Positions 20,656 to 32,578 are shown, numbered from the stretch's first letter. The stretch is 64,000 bases of DNA from Adiantum capillus-veneris (GCA_014529385.2 CM043953.1:116467049-116531048), one strand, 5' to 3'. Notes: generated by a model not told the origin, from the sequence alone. Numbers and translations are program-made.

Positions 20656-22275
20656 ATGGAGGCCCAACGCCAAATTTTCGGATATCCTCTTTTCTTTGGA
20701 GAGCCTGGAGAGGATGCAGAATTATTTTTAGCAAATTTCAAGATGTCTTGTCGTATCAAGAGGATAGTAACTGATCAAGAATGCGTAGAGATGTTTGAAG
20801 TGGTCCTTAGGAAAGATGCTAGCACTTGGTTTGACTCGTTGCCTGAGGAAGTTAAAGGGAATTACATGGAAGTTGTGAATCATTTCAAGAGATACTTCTT
20901 TGATCCCCAAAACACTCAAAAACTATGGCAAGACATTGTTTCTCGTAAGCAAAAAGACTTAGATGACTACTACTTGTATAAGCAAGAGTTTCTACGTCTT
21001 TGGGCTCTATGGATACAAAATGTTGCTAACCATGTTGATGGTGCAGAATTTCTAAAGAAGGAGAGGTTCATAGCCGGACTCTTTCCTGACCTTAAGGTAA
21101 AAGTTGAGGCGGGTTCACCTGCTACCTTTGATGCAGCTGAAACTAGGGCTGCTGAGAAATATAGGAAACTCAAGTGCCTAAGGGGAGAGGTTCCAATAGA
21201 AGGTCTTAGACCCAAAGGTAAGTCACAAGCATCAACATCTAGGGAGCTTCCTGAGGTAACAGTGGAAGTGATTGAGAAGTTAAATGAATCTTTAAGCAGC
21301 TTGTCAATTCACCTTGCACAAGCTGTAGGTCCAAAGGGACAAGCAAAGAAGTCTGAAGAGCGAGATTCACGACCTAGGAGAGTCTTGCAATGTTGGAATT
21401 GCGGTGAGTCTGGACATGGGATGTATAATTGTCCTTGGCCCCGTGGGGAGCCAGGGAAACCTAACTTGAATTACCCAGTGATGAATGCAGGAGAAGGAAC
21501 TAGTCAGCAACCACGGCTTCTACAAAGGCCAAATGGAGCAAGACCACCTCCACAAGGAGTGCAAGGAGTTCCACCTTTGCCAGACCCAAATGTGCATGTA
21601 GTAGAGGTGACAAACTCAAATGAGGTTGACATGGAAGAAAATGGCATTAAGCATGGCCGAGGAAAAGGTAAAGAGAAAGAAGGTGTCACATCACAAAGTG
21701 GCCATGGACGAGAAAAGAAGGCAAAGGAGACCAAGGAAGCTAAGAGGACTCGACGTCGTATCAATCTCCAAGACTTCCCTCTTGGACATGGTATGGCTCC
21801 ATACAACCTATTGGAAGACATGAGAGGTAAGGGTCCTGATATCTCATGGCCTCAGTTTCTTGCATTATGCCCACAAGTTAGGAGGGATTTAACAAAGGTA
21901 GTTAGCACTAGGAGAAAGGTAAAAGAGAGTGTGTCTGTTGTTAAAATTGCACATGCTGAAATGAATGAGGATATTACACCTGTGCTAGATTGTTACATCA
22001 AAGGAAGATTGGTTAGGAAAGGTCTAGTGGATGGGGGTGCACAAATTTGCATCATGACAGAGGGACTCATGCAAAAACTAGGCATTCACATCCATGAGAC
22101 ACCTGAAATAAAAGTCAAGATGGCAAACAATAGCAAAGCTAGGTGTGTAGGCATTTGTAAAAATGTCTCTGTGGAGGCCTTTGGCATTAAGAAGGCAGTG
22201 GATTTCTATGTCATGTCTACCAAAGGAAATGGTTACCTATTTATCCTAGGGAAACCATGGCTAATGAAAATGTGA
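20656..22275 (+). pseudogene. Tat-like gag and protease
   Basis: Starting at ATG 20656, residues 10-170 have the retrotransposon gag fold pattern (FFGEPGEDAELFLANFK, WFDSLPEEVKGNYMEVVNHF). A CCHC knuckle CWNCGESGHGMYNC is at 246-259. A charged, proline-rich linker follows, then an aspartic protease around residue 459 with VDGGAQI in place of the usual D-S/T-G. Gag packages the RNA and the protease matures the particle. The frame ends at TGA 22273-22275. The same frame reopens downstream into RT, so the stop is a nonsense mutation in a once continuous gag-pol ORF. Confidence 0.88.
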
Positions 22276-22476
22276 GCTTTGCAGGATTGGGAGAGTGGAA
22301 AGCTAATTTGCAGGAATGACAATCATAAGAATGTTGTCTTTAACATGATGGAGCAACGCCAAGAGGAGCTCCATGAATAATCATCTCAAAGTGAGACGGA
22401 GGAAGGCTGGACCGATAGCACTTCAGAAGGAGAAAGTAGCGGAAGCATTACTAAAGAGGAATCTTCCATCGAAGTC
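22276..22476 (+). pseudogene. Protease-RT linker of the Tat-like pol
   Basis: This continues the gag-pol frame between two stops (TGA 22273-22275 and TAA 22378-22380). It is glutamate- and serine-rich (SETEEGW.., EGESSGS), as expected of an unstructured linker. Confidence 0.6.
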
Positions 22477-23898
22477 ATGGGGGTAAGGTTTAATCCAAAC
22501 AACCAAGAGACCTCTTGCCCAGGTTTGGAAGAGATAGGTTCCCAAGAAAACCAAAAAGTGGAAGATGAAAGAATGCTAGAAGGTATGTTATCTACAACAC
22601 TTACAAAGGATGAAAGAGAGGATCTCAAAGGTGTGTTAAGAAAATTTCCTAGGCTTTTCGTTAAAGACTACACCGATGTGCGTGGAGTAGATGCTGTTCA
22701 ACACAAAATTGAGTTGAAGCCAAAGGCCACACCTAAGGCTCAAAAGATACGAAGGCTAGGAGTCATCAAGGAGCAGGCTTTACTCAAGGAGGTAAGAAAG
22801 CTTCTAGCAGCAGGTTTCATTTATCCAGTGGAGAATTCGGAGTGGGTCTCTCCCATTGTTGTCACTCCTAAGAAAAATGGCAAGTGGAGGGTGTGTGTGG
22901 ATTACCGTCCACTTAATGACGCAACACAAAGAGATCACTTTCCCCTCCCATTTCAGGATGAGATACTAAATGAGGTAGCTGGTCATGAGAAGTACACTGT
23001 GTGTGATGGCTACTCGGGTTACTTTCAAATAGGTATCGCATTGGAAGATCAATTGAAAACAGCTTTCATCACTCCTTGGGGTTGTTATGCTTTTAGAGTC
23101 ATGCCATTTGGGCTGACAAATGCTCCTGCAACTTTCCAACGCTTCATGAACATGGTGTTTCAAACATTCTTTGGAAAGTCCATTAGGATTTTTATTGATG
23201 ATTTTTGCATTTATAGCTCAAAACCGTTGCATCCACAAAGGGTAGAAGAAGGTTTAAAGAAGCTCTATGACATGGAAGGTCAACTCAACCCCGACAAGTG
23301 CCACATAGGTGAGGATGAAGTGATCTTGCTTGGTCACAAGGTTTCCTATAAAGGCATTGAGGTGGATCCTTCAAAGGCAAAGGCTCTTATTGAGCTCCCA
23401 TCACCCAAGAATCTCAAAGAGGTCATCTCATTCATTCAAAAGGTGAAGTATATGTCACGCTTTATTCACTTAGCTTCGGAGTTGCTTCATCCTTTGCAAA
23501 AGTTGACACAACAAGTAGAATTTGCATGGTCTGATGAGCTTGAAGAGTACTTTTGTAACATTAAAGTCATCCTGTCAGAACTACCAACACTCATGCCTCC
23601 TTGTTGGGAGTACACATTCTTTGTTAGCTCTAGTGTTGGGAAAGAAACAATTGGAGCGGTTTTGCTACAACAAGATCCCCATAGTACCCGCATGCGACCC
23701 ATCTACTTTTCTAGTAGGTTCATGAATTCTTTGGAGAGAGGCTACACGGAGGCAGAACTCATGATGCTTTCTCTCATGTTTGCGGTGAGAAAGTTTAGAT
23801 CCTACTTGCTACCAAAATCTTTTATAATTCTTACTGCAGAAAATTTGTTTCCTTGGGTGTCATCTCAAATGAATCTTAGCACTAGGATCTCAAAGTAG
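22477..23898 (+). pseudogene. Tat-like reverse transcriptase and RNase H
   Basis: In frame with gag-pro. The RT reads from SEWVSPIVVTPKKNGKWRVC through VCDGYSGYFQIGI, MPFGLTNAPATFQRFM and the catalytic FIDD (residues 239-242; the usual Y is F). The thumb (LLGHKVSYKGIEVD) and a gypsy RNase H (TIGAVLLQQD, ERGYTEAELMMLSLMFA) follow. The first catalytic Asp of this RNase H appears replaced (FFVSSSVGKETIGAV where a D is expected), as often happens where a second RNase H is present. The frame ends at TAG 23896-23898, where the neighbouring residues suggest an original Trp codon. Confidence 0.9.
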
Positions 23899-23901
23899 AT
23901 T

Positions 23902-24705
23902 ATGGAATTACAAGAGTTTCAATACTCTTTCAAGGTAGAAGATAGTGTGCGTGCACAAATGGCAGGGATCCTTACTTATAGGGTACATGAGAAGGAGATT
24001 AAGGTGCCTAAAGTGAAGACCCTACCATTGCCACCACCTAAAAGTATTCCTAATGCTTTTACCTTGTTCTTTGATGGAGCTTTTCGACGAGCCACAGGAA
24101 AAGCAGGGGGAGGGCTAGTATTGCTCAACCCAAGTGGAGAGGTGGTCATGAAAGAGAAGGTCAATCTACCAGGTTCAACTAGCAACAATGAAGCAGAATA
24201 TGACACACTACTTCATGGTTTAAATATATGCATTGGCCAAGGTATACAACGTCTCATGGTAAAAGGGGATGCACTTCTCATTGTGAAGCAAATTTTAGGC
24301 ATTTGGGCATGCAAGAATGAAAGCTTAAGGACAAAAGTTCATGTCATTCGTAGGCTGTTTAATCAGTTTGAAGAAGTGCAACTATATCATATTTCTAAGA
24401 AACAAAATGAAGATGCCGATTTACTTGCACAACAAGCAGTTACATGTGTTGAGAAAGAATTGCAGGTCATCATGGTGGCAGCAACTATCAAGCAACCGAG
24501 ATACCAGGGATTGGAGTCATTGACTCCCATTATTAGCTACATTTTGGAGGGTGAGTTTCCACAAGACTTCACGAAGGCTCAGAAGAGGAGACTCATGAAG
24601 AAGGCAAGCACGTATCTCTTCCTAGAAGGATCCCCCTCTATCAAAGAGGGAAGGATCAAGTGTGCAGAAGAGTACCAACTATTGAGGAAATCCCAGCCAT
24701 TCTAA
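23902..24705 (+). pseudogene. Second, archaeal-type RNase H (aRNH)
   Basis: It directly follows the stop at 23898 in the same frame. Motifs are FFDGAFRRATGKAGGGLVLL (D58), NNEAEYDTLLHGL (E97), VKGDALLIVKQI (D123) and NEDADLLAQQA (D173), so all four catalytic carboxylates of an RNase H are kept. An additional RNase H at this position defines Tat-lineage plant gypsy elements. The domain presumably takes over from the degenerate first RNase H. The frame then runs into the integrase zinc region but shifts near 24660. Confidence 0.9.
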
Positions 24706-25463
24706 AAGGTTTGCATGAGGAAGCGTGTGGTGGTCATTTTGCACAGGAACTCACTGCGAAAAAGATTTTGCTTGCCGGATATGTTTGGCCAAGATTGCAC
24801 ATTGATGTTCAACATTGGTGTAAAAGCTGTCACAATGTCAGATTAATGGAAACAAGCGTCTGTTACATGGTCCACGTCAGTTAGTCCTTGCAAATGGTCC
24901 ATTTGAAAAATGGGGCATTGATGCTATGGGTCCTCTCCCTAGGACAAAAAATGGTAAACTCTACATTCTAGTGGCTATAGACTATATGACTAGGTGGGTG
25001 GAAGCACAGTGTGGCAAAGGTAAATGAGAGGACAGTGAGCAAATTTATCTACACTCACATTTGTTGTAGATTTGGCACACCTTTGGAGATTGTTTCTGAT
25101 AATGGTCCAGGGTTTAGAAAGGTCTTGCTCACAGAAGTATGTGAAGAACTTCACATTCTACATCATCACAGTACACCCTACTATCCCCAGTCAAATGGTC
25201 TGGTAGAAAAAGCTAATGGTGTCATTGCAGGCATCATTAGAAAGATAGTGAGAAACAAGACAAAGTTGTGGGATAACTTCTTGGATGGTGCCTTGTGGAC
25301 GTATCGAACCACATATAGGGAAGCCACGGAGTTTACACCATTTCACTTGGTCTATGGTCAAGAGGCTTTACAACCAATTGAGCTCAACATTCCAACAATG
25401 CGACTTCATGGCAAAGCAGCACAAGATAATCAAGAAGCATGGATGGATCGACTTCTACCCTAG
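24660..25463 (+). pseudogene. Tat-like integrase (zinc region and catalytic core)
   Basis: The H-H-C-C zinc region reads HEEACGGHFAQELTAKKI and then WCKSCHN (24700-24840). After a one-base loss near 24838 the core continues KWGIDAMGPLP (first Asp), and after another shift near 25010 VSDNGPGF (second Asp) and NGLVEKANG (Glu), with 35 residues between the last two. It would insert the cDNA into the genome. At least three frameshifts and a stop at 25461-25463 make it non-functional. Confidence 0.88.
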
Positions 25464-25522
25464 CTGAGCTTGAGTGAAAAAGAGAAGCAGCATACGAGTG
25501 CTACAAGAGAAAAGCCACACAG

Positions 25523-25933
25523 ATGAAGGAAAAGCTTGACAAGAAACTGAAGGACAAAGGCATCAATGAAGGAGATCTTGTGCTAAGGTATGACAATCGA
25601 CTCAATAATCGTTTTGATGCCAAATTTGAAACTAGATGGCAGGGGCCATACATAGTTAAGAAGGCTTTCAATTCAAGTTACTATCAACTTGTGGACTTGA
25701 ATGGAAAAGAGCACTCCAGGAAGGTAAACGGGTATCGCTTGAAGCCTTATATGAGTCGCCTTCTACCAAAGGATCTACCAAAGATCTGTCAAAAGGAAGC
25801 TATCTCATGTAGGTATTGTTCCGTAAAGCATGAGTGTAACTCAAACCAAAATTCTGAGGGGCCAAACAATGAAGACCTCGTCAAGGACTCTGAAGCACTC
25901 TCTTTGGAAAAGATGCTCTATGATGGTACATGA
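25523..25933 (+). pseudogene. Integrase C-terminal domain
   Basis: The frame after the stop reads KGINEGDLVLRYDNRL, then FETRWQGPYIVKKAF (the GPY/F-type motif) and KVNGYRLKPYM, the standard C-terminus of gypsy integrase. A low-complexity tail follows to TGA 25931-25933. The ATG at 25523 is internal to the original polyprotein and not a real start. Confidence 0.85.
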
Positions 25934-25946
25934 ATATACCATCATC

Positions 25947-25961
25947 CTGGGGGAGGGCTAA
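25947..25961 (+). other. Polypurine tract of the Tat-like element
   Basis: CTGGGGGAGGGCTAA lies immediately before the 3' LTR. Confidence 0.75.
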
Positions 25962-28568
25962 TGATAGCCGTTTTTCGGCTCTCCGTAATTGCTATAGTGA
26001 ATTAACCCACCCTACCAAAATCATCCAAACACTGTGGCTATCCCTACCATTTCACTGTATATAGGTGCGTGTGAGTTAGGGGACTTTTTCCATAACTTCT
26101 TAAAAACCCTTAATTAGCTAATCACTGGGCTAGTTGAGCCAAAAATTAAAAATTAAAAAATTAAAAAATATAAGTATATTATGGTCTATTTGTGTGTAAA
26201 TATTTTATTGTATATAGGGTTTAAATAAAAATATTTTTCATAATTATTTTGGTATTTATTTAAATATTTCTACCTATGGTGTGTTATTTATGCTATGTAC
26301 ATTGACTCACCATTACCATATTTTTTCTTACCATTTTGCATACTCTTTATTCCATATAAAAATAATTTCATGCAAGCTTCTCTTGTTTTTGGTGTAACTC
26401 CATCCCAACAAAAATCCAAAAAAACTAGTTTTATTTATGTGTATATTTTTTCACTATTGTGATTTTTTTCTTCCTACATCTATTCTCTTTTACTCTCATA
26501 AATTAGAACACCAAAAATATTCATCTTTTTATGGTAGACTTATAATGAGAGAGATTTATTTTGACCCCTTTATATTTTTTCCACCTATATTATTTATATT
26601 TGACATGTATATATTTTTTTAGACCCCTCAATATTTGATTTTCTTAGTTGTACTATTCACTTATATCATGATCTCAACAATATCTTCAATTATAGACCTA
26701 CCAAATAAGGTCAAGGGTATGTGACATGCATGCATGTACCATGGGGAGCTCACTCTTAGAGATATTCAAAAGAATCATCCAAAGAAAGACCTCACAAGGA
26801 CCTTGTGCAGTGGAAAAAACAGTCGGTTTTGCTGAATTTTTAAAGATCACATACTCTCCGAATTTGAAAAGATGATACAAACAAAAGTTGTAGCTCGTGC
26901 GCTGAACTTTCACCTCAAATTGTTTCATATTTTTTTGAGCTACGAGCTATGAGATATGATTTTATTGGTGGACCCCAGTTTGTCCATGCTATGCAACCAC
27001 ACTCCCTCTTCCACTTTATCATTTTCCTCTTTCATACACACTCCTCCCTCTCCTTCCCACTCCCAAACCTGCAACTCCTATGTCCTAATTCACCCTCTTC
27101 ACCATTGCCACATCTCTCACACCTCCATAGCCTTCGTCCTCCATTTCTACACCCTATATGTCCCCCTTTCTCTCTACATATATGTCCATATTACCATACT
27201 CTCTTCAGCTTTGTAAAGAACTTCAAAAAATCAGCAAAAATCCAAGGATAACCTCTGCAAATGAAGGCTTTTATCATGAATTTTCCAAGGTTTGAAATAA
27301 CATAGCTTCATCGACACGCGCTGCTTCGCCATGCTGACTGCTTCTTCTTCCGGTGCTGTAAAGAGGTGAATGTCAACTTCTCCAAGGCTTCAACCTCTCT
27401 TTACAAGCTCATCCCTTCTCTAACTTTTCTCATCATATATCTCACCATTTGGTGAATGATTTTGTAAATATTTTTTAGTGATAATTACTAACTACTAACC
27501 ACTAACCTTATTGTAAAATGCACCCTCTACTAGAGTAGGCACTCCCAAATTATTCACTCAATCCTCTCTCCTATCATCCTCAATAATTCTCTTCCCTTGA
27601 GCCCACATCCATGTGACTCAAAGGACAAGAGAGACCCACCCTCATTAATAAATAAATAAAAAATGCATAATTTTTTATTCCTTCAAATAAACTTGATTAG
27701 GCCTAATCTTAATCGGGGCTTCTAAAACCTATAAATAGAGTCCTTCTCTCCCTTGTAAATCATCACATGATCACACTACACCACACCATTCTCAACACAT
27801 AACACACCACTCTTCAAACCTACTTGTGTAGAGTGCGTGCATCATGAGTACTCTATTCCATCATTACACATAGGTGCATGGAAAAGCTTGAAGCTAGTTA
27901 TGCCATCTAGAGGAGTGGAGTGTATGCCATACTCTTCACCACACTTGTAGCCTACTCTTGTGTATAAATAAGATTTATAGTTTTGGGTGCAATTGTATGC
28001 TGCAACTACGACTCTTCTCTCCAAATTGACTTGATAAGTTGGCTCATCAGGTGGTTGAAGGTATATTGTCCTTGAAGTTTGTTGTGCCATTTCATGCTTG
28101 GGTGTTTGAGGGCTTGTTGAATTATTTGCCTAAAAGGTAAATTGTAAGAGGGTGCTCGGTGAGAGGGCTCCCGTGACCCTAAGACAATTTGTGTATTGGC
28201 AACAAGGTCAAGTTTTGTGTTGTCTCTCTATTTCTCATCAAACTTTGTGTGCATCTAGTCTTTAAAGCTAAGACTCAGTTGCTCAAGTTGATTTGTGCTC
28301 TTTACCTCTCTCTGGCGTGGTGAATGTTTGTGTCTGGTGTGTGTGGCTATCTTGCATTCCCCTCTCTTTGTGCGTTTGAGTACAAGGAGATATCACGTGC
28401 GTCCTAGTTCGCATCTACAACTAGGTGGTGCCCCTTTTCTTGTTTGGTTTCTGGCTGTGGGTTGTTGTTGTCTCTGATTGTGCTTGCCCCAGCCCCAATT
28501 GAGCAGCACGAGAACCTCGAAGGGTGTTTAGAGGCCGCTCTTCTTGTTGCCTGCCCCGGACCGCCTCA
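25962..28568 (+). repeat. 3' LTR of the Tat-like element
   Basis: 2607 bp, colinear with the 5' LTR to the last shared bases CCGCCTCA, with TATAAATA at 27730-27737. A minus-strand frame of about 80 codons (27842-28090) is kept in both LTRs, but only because the LTRs are near-identical; it shows no domain. Confidence 0.92.
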
Positions 28569-28572
28569 CTAC

Positions 28573-29590
28573 AAGGATCAACCAATGATGACTATCGATA
28601 ATAAGAACCACTTGAAGACCAAATTAAATGTTACATAAGGACAAGAAGAGTAAGATAAAGGGTGAAATACACTTTGTCTCCTTTAACTCCGATTGGCAAA
28701 CATTTTGTAGATCACATATAATTTTGTGTTACTTTGGAGGTAGCTTGGGAGTGCTGGATTTAGTTGTGCGGTAATGCCTTTGAGAGGAGGGTTATATGTG
28801 TCATTATAGCATTATGTGCCTTTTAGGCACCTATGAGCCATTTTTTGGCACTTATGGTATGAACCAACTTTGACATGGCAACCATAATATGGGGCATCTT
28901 TGACATGGAAATATGTGAGCCATTTTGACACCCTATGAGTTGTATCTACATTTGTCTTATCCTAAAACTCAAGGGGAAGATTGATGAGCATGCCCTCCGA
29001 GGAATAAGAACACTCCAAATTAAAGAAGCATTTTGCAAGGTTGATGTTTGTAATTAAAAGTAGTCTTCTTCAATAGAAATTTCTAATGTGTTTGTTGATC
29101 ATGATGAGAAAATGAGGACTCTTGCATTTGATTTACAGCTTCTCTTTTCTAATGGTAATCATGACTAATGTGGCAGGTGCTTGGGATGTGGTACACCCCT
29201 ATTTTTGTTAAGTTGTATATATGGACATGTCGAGGTGTTTAAAAAATTGTTCCCAAGTACTCTTGTTTAGCCTACTTATTGCATGGTTAATGATATGGCA
29301 ACTTGCAAACAATTATAAGTAAGAAGGATTGTGGAATCTTGGATTTATGTTATGGATGTAAGCTTTATAAATGTGGTTTCAAGGGTGTAGATTATAAAGG
29401 GAAAACTCTACGTTATCAAGTGCATTAGTTGGTGTGAACCATAACGTTGTAGATAAACAAGTTTCTTCATTATTGAAGGGTCTTTGTTTGGGTTGTGGTT
29501 GCTCAAGGGAATTTGAGGAGTATTTCGTGGTTTTGGATTGACAGTTTGAACCCCTTGAGCAATGTGTTGTAATTGTTTGTTTGCCAAGCA
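28573..29590. other. No gene seen
   Basis: About 1 kb of unique-looking sequence right of the Tat-like element. Frames are short and no domain was recognised. Confidence 0.45.
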
Positions 29591-30800
29591 CAGCTTTTTT
29601 TCAATAGCTCTCATCAATTCCCATGTCAACGCCTTGCATAATGGGGGATGTTTTGAGGGTGCAAATACAAGCAATCACATTTGGAGAGCAGCACAGCGCA
29701 TCACAATAATTCTCGACCAGCCATAATAGATATAGAATAGAATACACTCAATGGGATCCGACTACATTCCGAACCGGATGAGCTTCCAAAAGTAAACCAC
29801 ATGTACCGTACATTATAAATGAAAATGCAATGTAGAGCACACTAGTTATTTCCAAGAGCCTCTACATCATAATTTTGATATGAATTTGTTTGCAAAAGTC
29901 GTGCACTTGCATAATGTCCCATGCCTTCAAGATGCAAGGATATGTGACAGCATATGAATAGAAACCTCCACCCCACATTGCTGAAACCAGCAAGCCCATG
30001 TTGGCATAGCCTGCAACCATTGCATTCCAAGAGACCACACACTGGACATGTCCACCACAAGCTTTTCCGAGTATGATGATTGACTACTAATCGTACCCAT
30101 GTCAATATCTTGCAGCATGGAACTTCCCTTCAAAATGCACACATCGGAGATCCCATTTGGAGAGAAGCCTCCAATCAGCATTCATCAAAAACAGCCCAGC
30201 CTGATATGTTACCCTTGCAAATACTGTAGTCGAGAGACGACATCCCTCTCATAGAGCTCGGCAGCAACTTGAGCTTTTGAACGAACACAACACCTAGCAT
30301 GCAAGTCAATGTAAGAATTGCCCAACACAACGTTATAGTAGCCCCCAACTAACAATCTTATTAGTTTTGATTGCTCATGTCAATGTCTTGCATAATGCCA
30401 AATGCCTCAAAGATGTGAGCACAGACAATTGCACTTGAACAACAGCATAGCGCTTCCTGATCCCTTGCTGGGCATGGGCATGTTTCCACATTCCAAAACA
30501 GAAGCTCATCAAAAGCTTCGAGTTTCAAAAACTCACCACATTTGACATACATTTTGAATAAAAATGCAATGCCGAGAACCAAAGTTATTTCCAAGAGTCT
30601 CTAAATCACAATCTCATCATGCCTACTTTTGCGAGAGCCTTAGTGCTTGCATAATGTCCCCTGCCTTCAACATGTGATAGTGTATGATGGAGACAAATGT
30701 TCAATCAACATTTGCTAAAAACAGCTAAGCCTCTGAGCCCATGCTGGCATATCCTGCAATCATTGCATTCCAAGAAAGCACGTCCAAGACAGGTAGCCCG
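29590..30800 (-). pseudogene. Decayed PPR-repeat protein gene
   Basis: Minus-strand pieces in shifting frames match the 35-residue pentatricopeptide repeat. Examples are WNAMIAGYASMGSEA (near 30730-30775), FLFKMYVKCGEFLKLEAFDEL (30500-30560), GGFSPNGISDVCILKGSS (30110-30180), WNAMVAGYANMGLLVSAM (29970-30030) and MWFTFGSS..PVRNVVGSHW (29740-29810). Intact PPR proteins bind organellar RNA and guide splicing or C-to-U editing. Stops and frameshifts occur in every repeat, so this is a pseudogene or a retrocopy. The wording resembles PPR proteins of ferns and lycophytes (inference). Confidence 0.75.
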
Positions 30801-30871
30801 TCTATATACACAAGAAGATTTAGAAATTTTCTCATGTAGGCCGAAAACACAGTCTTTTTCATAGAATGTGT

Positions 30872-30929
30872 AACATCATGAGCTTCTGCTCGAGAGGCAC
30901 CGCATACCTAGCTAGGTACGATTGTGGGC
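30872..30929 (+). repeat. Direct copy A of the palindrome arm
   Basis: This 58-bp block is identical to the reverse complement of 31029-31086 except for one base, and differs from 30971-31028 at a few bases. Confidence 0.95.
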
Positions 30930-30970
30930 AAGGGACCACAGTCTTTTTCAGTGTCTTTCATAGAATGTGT

Positions 30971-31086
30971 AACATCATGAGCTTCTGCTCGAGAGGCACC
31001 GCACACCTAGCTAGGTAAGATTGGGGGCGCCCCCAATCGTACCTAGCTAGGTATGCGGTGCCTCTCGAGCAGAAGCTCATGATGTT
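30971..31086. repeat. 116-bp palindrome (two 58-bp arms, no spacer)
   Basis: The left arm 30971-31028 and right arm 31029-31086 are reverse complements apart from two positions and meet at GGGGGC/GCCCCC without a loop. The arms contain CTTCTGCTCGAGAGGCACCG and CCTAGCTAGG. A third, direct copy lies 41 bp upstream. As RNA it would form a very stable hairpin; as DNA it could extrude a cruciform. Confidence 0.95.
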
Positions 31087-31220
31087 GAGGTAAGTCACAA
31101 TGTGGGAATTATTGTGAGAATTTATCCAAAACTTCTTGTGGCCTCTTGCTAACAATTTCAAGTGTGTGTGTTGGGTGATGGTGGTTGTGTGTGTGTTGGG
31201 AAAAAGGGGGAAGAGGGGAG

Positions 31221-31224
<4 letters not shown>

Positions 31225-31253
<29 letters not shown>
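31225..31253 (+). repeat. (GA)n microsatellite
   Basis: About 14 GA units. Confidence 0.95.
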
Positions 31254-31256
<3 letters not shown>

Positions 31257-31341
31257 CTGCAGTACTGGCATGGTAAGTAGAGGGCTGGTTCCTGGAAGAG
31301 CAGCTGATTGATGGAGTCAAGGGTCAAAACGTCGGTAGCAA

Positions 31342-31343
<2 letters not shown>

Positions 31344-31385
<42 letters not shown>
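31344..31385 (+). repeat. (CT)n microsatellite
   Basis: About 21 CT units, in inverted orientation to the GA run 90 bp upstream. The two can base-pair. Confidence 0.95.
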
Positions 31386-31387
<2 letters not shown>

Positions 31388-32080
31388 CAAGTTGCAAGTT
31401 GCTGTGGAGTTTTCCATCGCTTTCGGAGCTCTGCGCAGAGGTAACGCAAGAGGACATGTGGGCGTGTGTGAATGCAGCTGCGTCCAGTTCCCCCACCGTC
31501 CCTTTCATGACTTTCAATCTTCTGAAAGCCTGGCTCGGCGAGCGTGCAACAAACAAAGGAAGACCGGGCCTCAATTGTCTGTCTGTCCATCCAGTACCGC
31601 GCAACACCCCCCCGCTCAAAAGACTGGCCTGTGATAGCAAATCGCCAAAAGCGGAAGCACTTTTTACTTAGATTATGTACACTGCACATGTAGCTATATA
31701 GTCGGGGATGCACCATATTTTACAATTCTCAGATTTTACTATGCACTGTACATAACACGTCCTTCGTAAGTATGTATGATCAGTTTTGGATACTACTTAT
31801 GCAAAATAAACCCGAACAAAATAACCACAAGATAGAAGATGCAACCAATTATTAAGTTCTTTTGCATAGAATGTAGAACTTTTGATGAATTTTATGCCAA
31901 CATTTCTATTAAAAGTCCATACACAATTATCGAATAGGATTCCACGCCCATCCGCCCTTCTTAAGGCCTTTTCATCGTTGTTGGAAGATCATGAATCTAT
32001 CTTTAGAAGGGCTTGTTTGAAAATTTGCCCTTCTATAATGAACGGAAAAAAATAGGGTGCCTTCCGATGGAAAGGGGAAA
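31386..32080. other. No gene seen
   Basis: Overlapping open frames exist on both strands around 31400-31700 but have no recognisable domain and start in simple sequence. Confidence 0.45.
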
Positions 32081-32089
32081 AAATAGGTT

Positions 32090-32192
32090 ACTTGCCAATG
32101 GAAGGGGACTACATTAAGATGCCCATCTATTGAGGAAGGGGAAACAAAAGGGTACTTGCCAATGGAAGGGGACTACATTAAGATGCCCATCT
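32090..32192 (+). repeat. Two-copy tandem repeat, about 62-bp period
   Basis: TACTTGCCAATGGAAGGGG followed by ACTACATTAAGATGCCCATC occurs at about 32090-32131 and 32152-32192. Confidence 0.85.
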
Positions 32193-32479
32193 ACTTTGAA
32201 AACAAAGGCATCCTATAGTATTTAAACTGGGAGAGTTTATGTAATTTCAAGTCTTCTTGTATTTCCAATCTCTAGTGGAGAATGTTCTGACCTACACAAA
32301 GGCTTGTAACTAGAAACTCTACTAACATAGTTCACCAAGCACACTCAATTCTTATATTCTTCACCAAACCTGTTGCTAGGTCTTAAAAATTGACTGGTAA
32401 TTATTTTAATATATTGTCATTAGAAGGGAAAAATGAAAATATGCCCTTCCTTAGAAAAGGGTACTACAACAGACAGGAG
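32193..32479. other. No gene seen
   Basis: Non-coding; nothing recognisable. Confidence 0.4.
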
Positions 32480-32578
32480 CGTGATGTGCCTACAAAATAC
32501 CATGCTATAGACAAGGAAATTAACAAATTTGCATACCTAGAAAATCACATGTGTACACAATCAGGATCGATACACAAT

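Larger units (their letters stand above)
11880..28568 (+). mobile_element. Ty3/gypsy Tat-like retrotransposon with nested copia
   Basis: Two direct repeats of about 2.6 kb (11880-14485 and 25962-28568) bound a gag-pro-RT-RNaseH-aRNH-integrase region. The repeats start TGATAGCCG and end CCGCCTCA. CTAC flanks both sides (11876-11879 and 28569-28572), a 4-bp target duplication. A second, archaeal-type RNase H between RNase H and integrase, together with very long LTRs, places it in the Tat/Ogre lineage of plant gypsy elements. Without the nested copia the element is about 11.1 kb. It is inactive: the single gag-pol frame carries at least three stops and several frameshifts, and the leader is interrupted. 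Confidence 0.92.

Noticed and set aside
30971-31086. A microRNA precursor
   Set aside because: The arms are too long and too perfect for a canonical plant miRNA hairpin and there is no loop; kept only as a palindrome.
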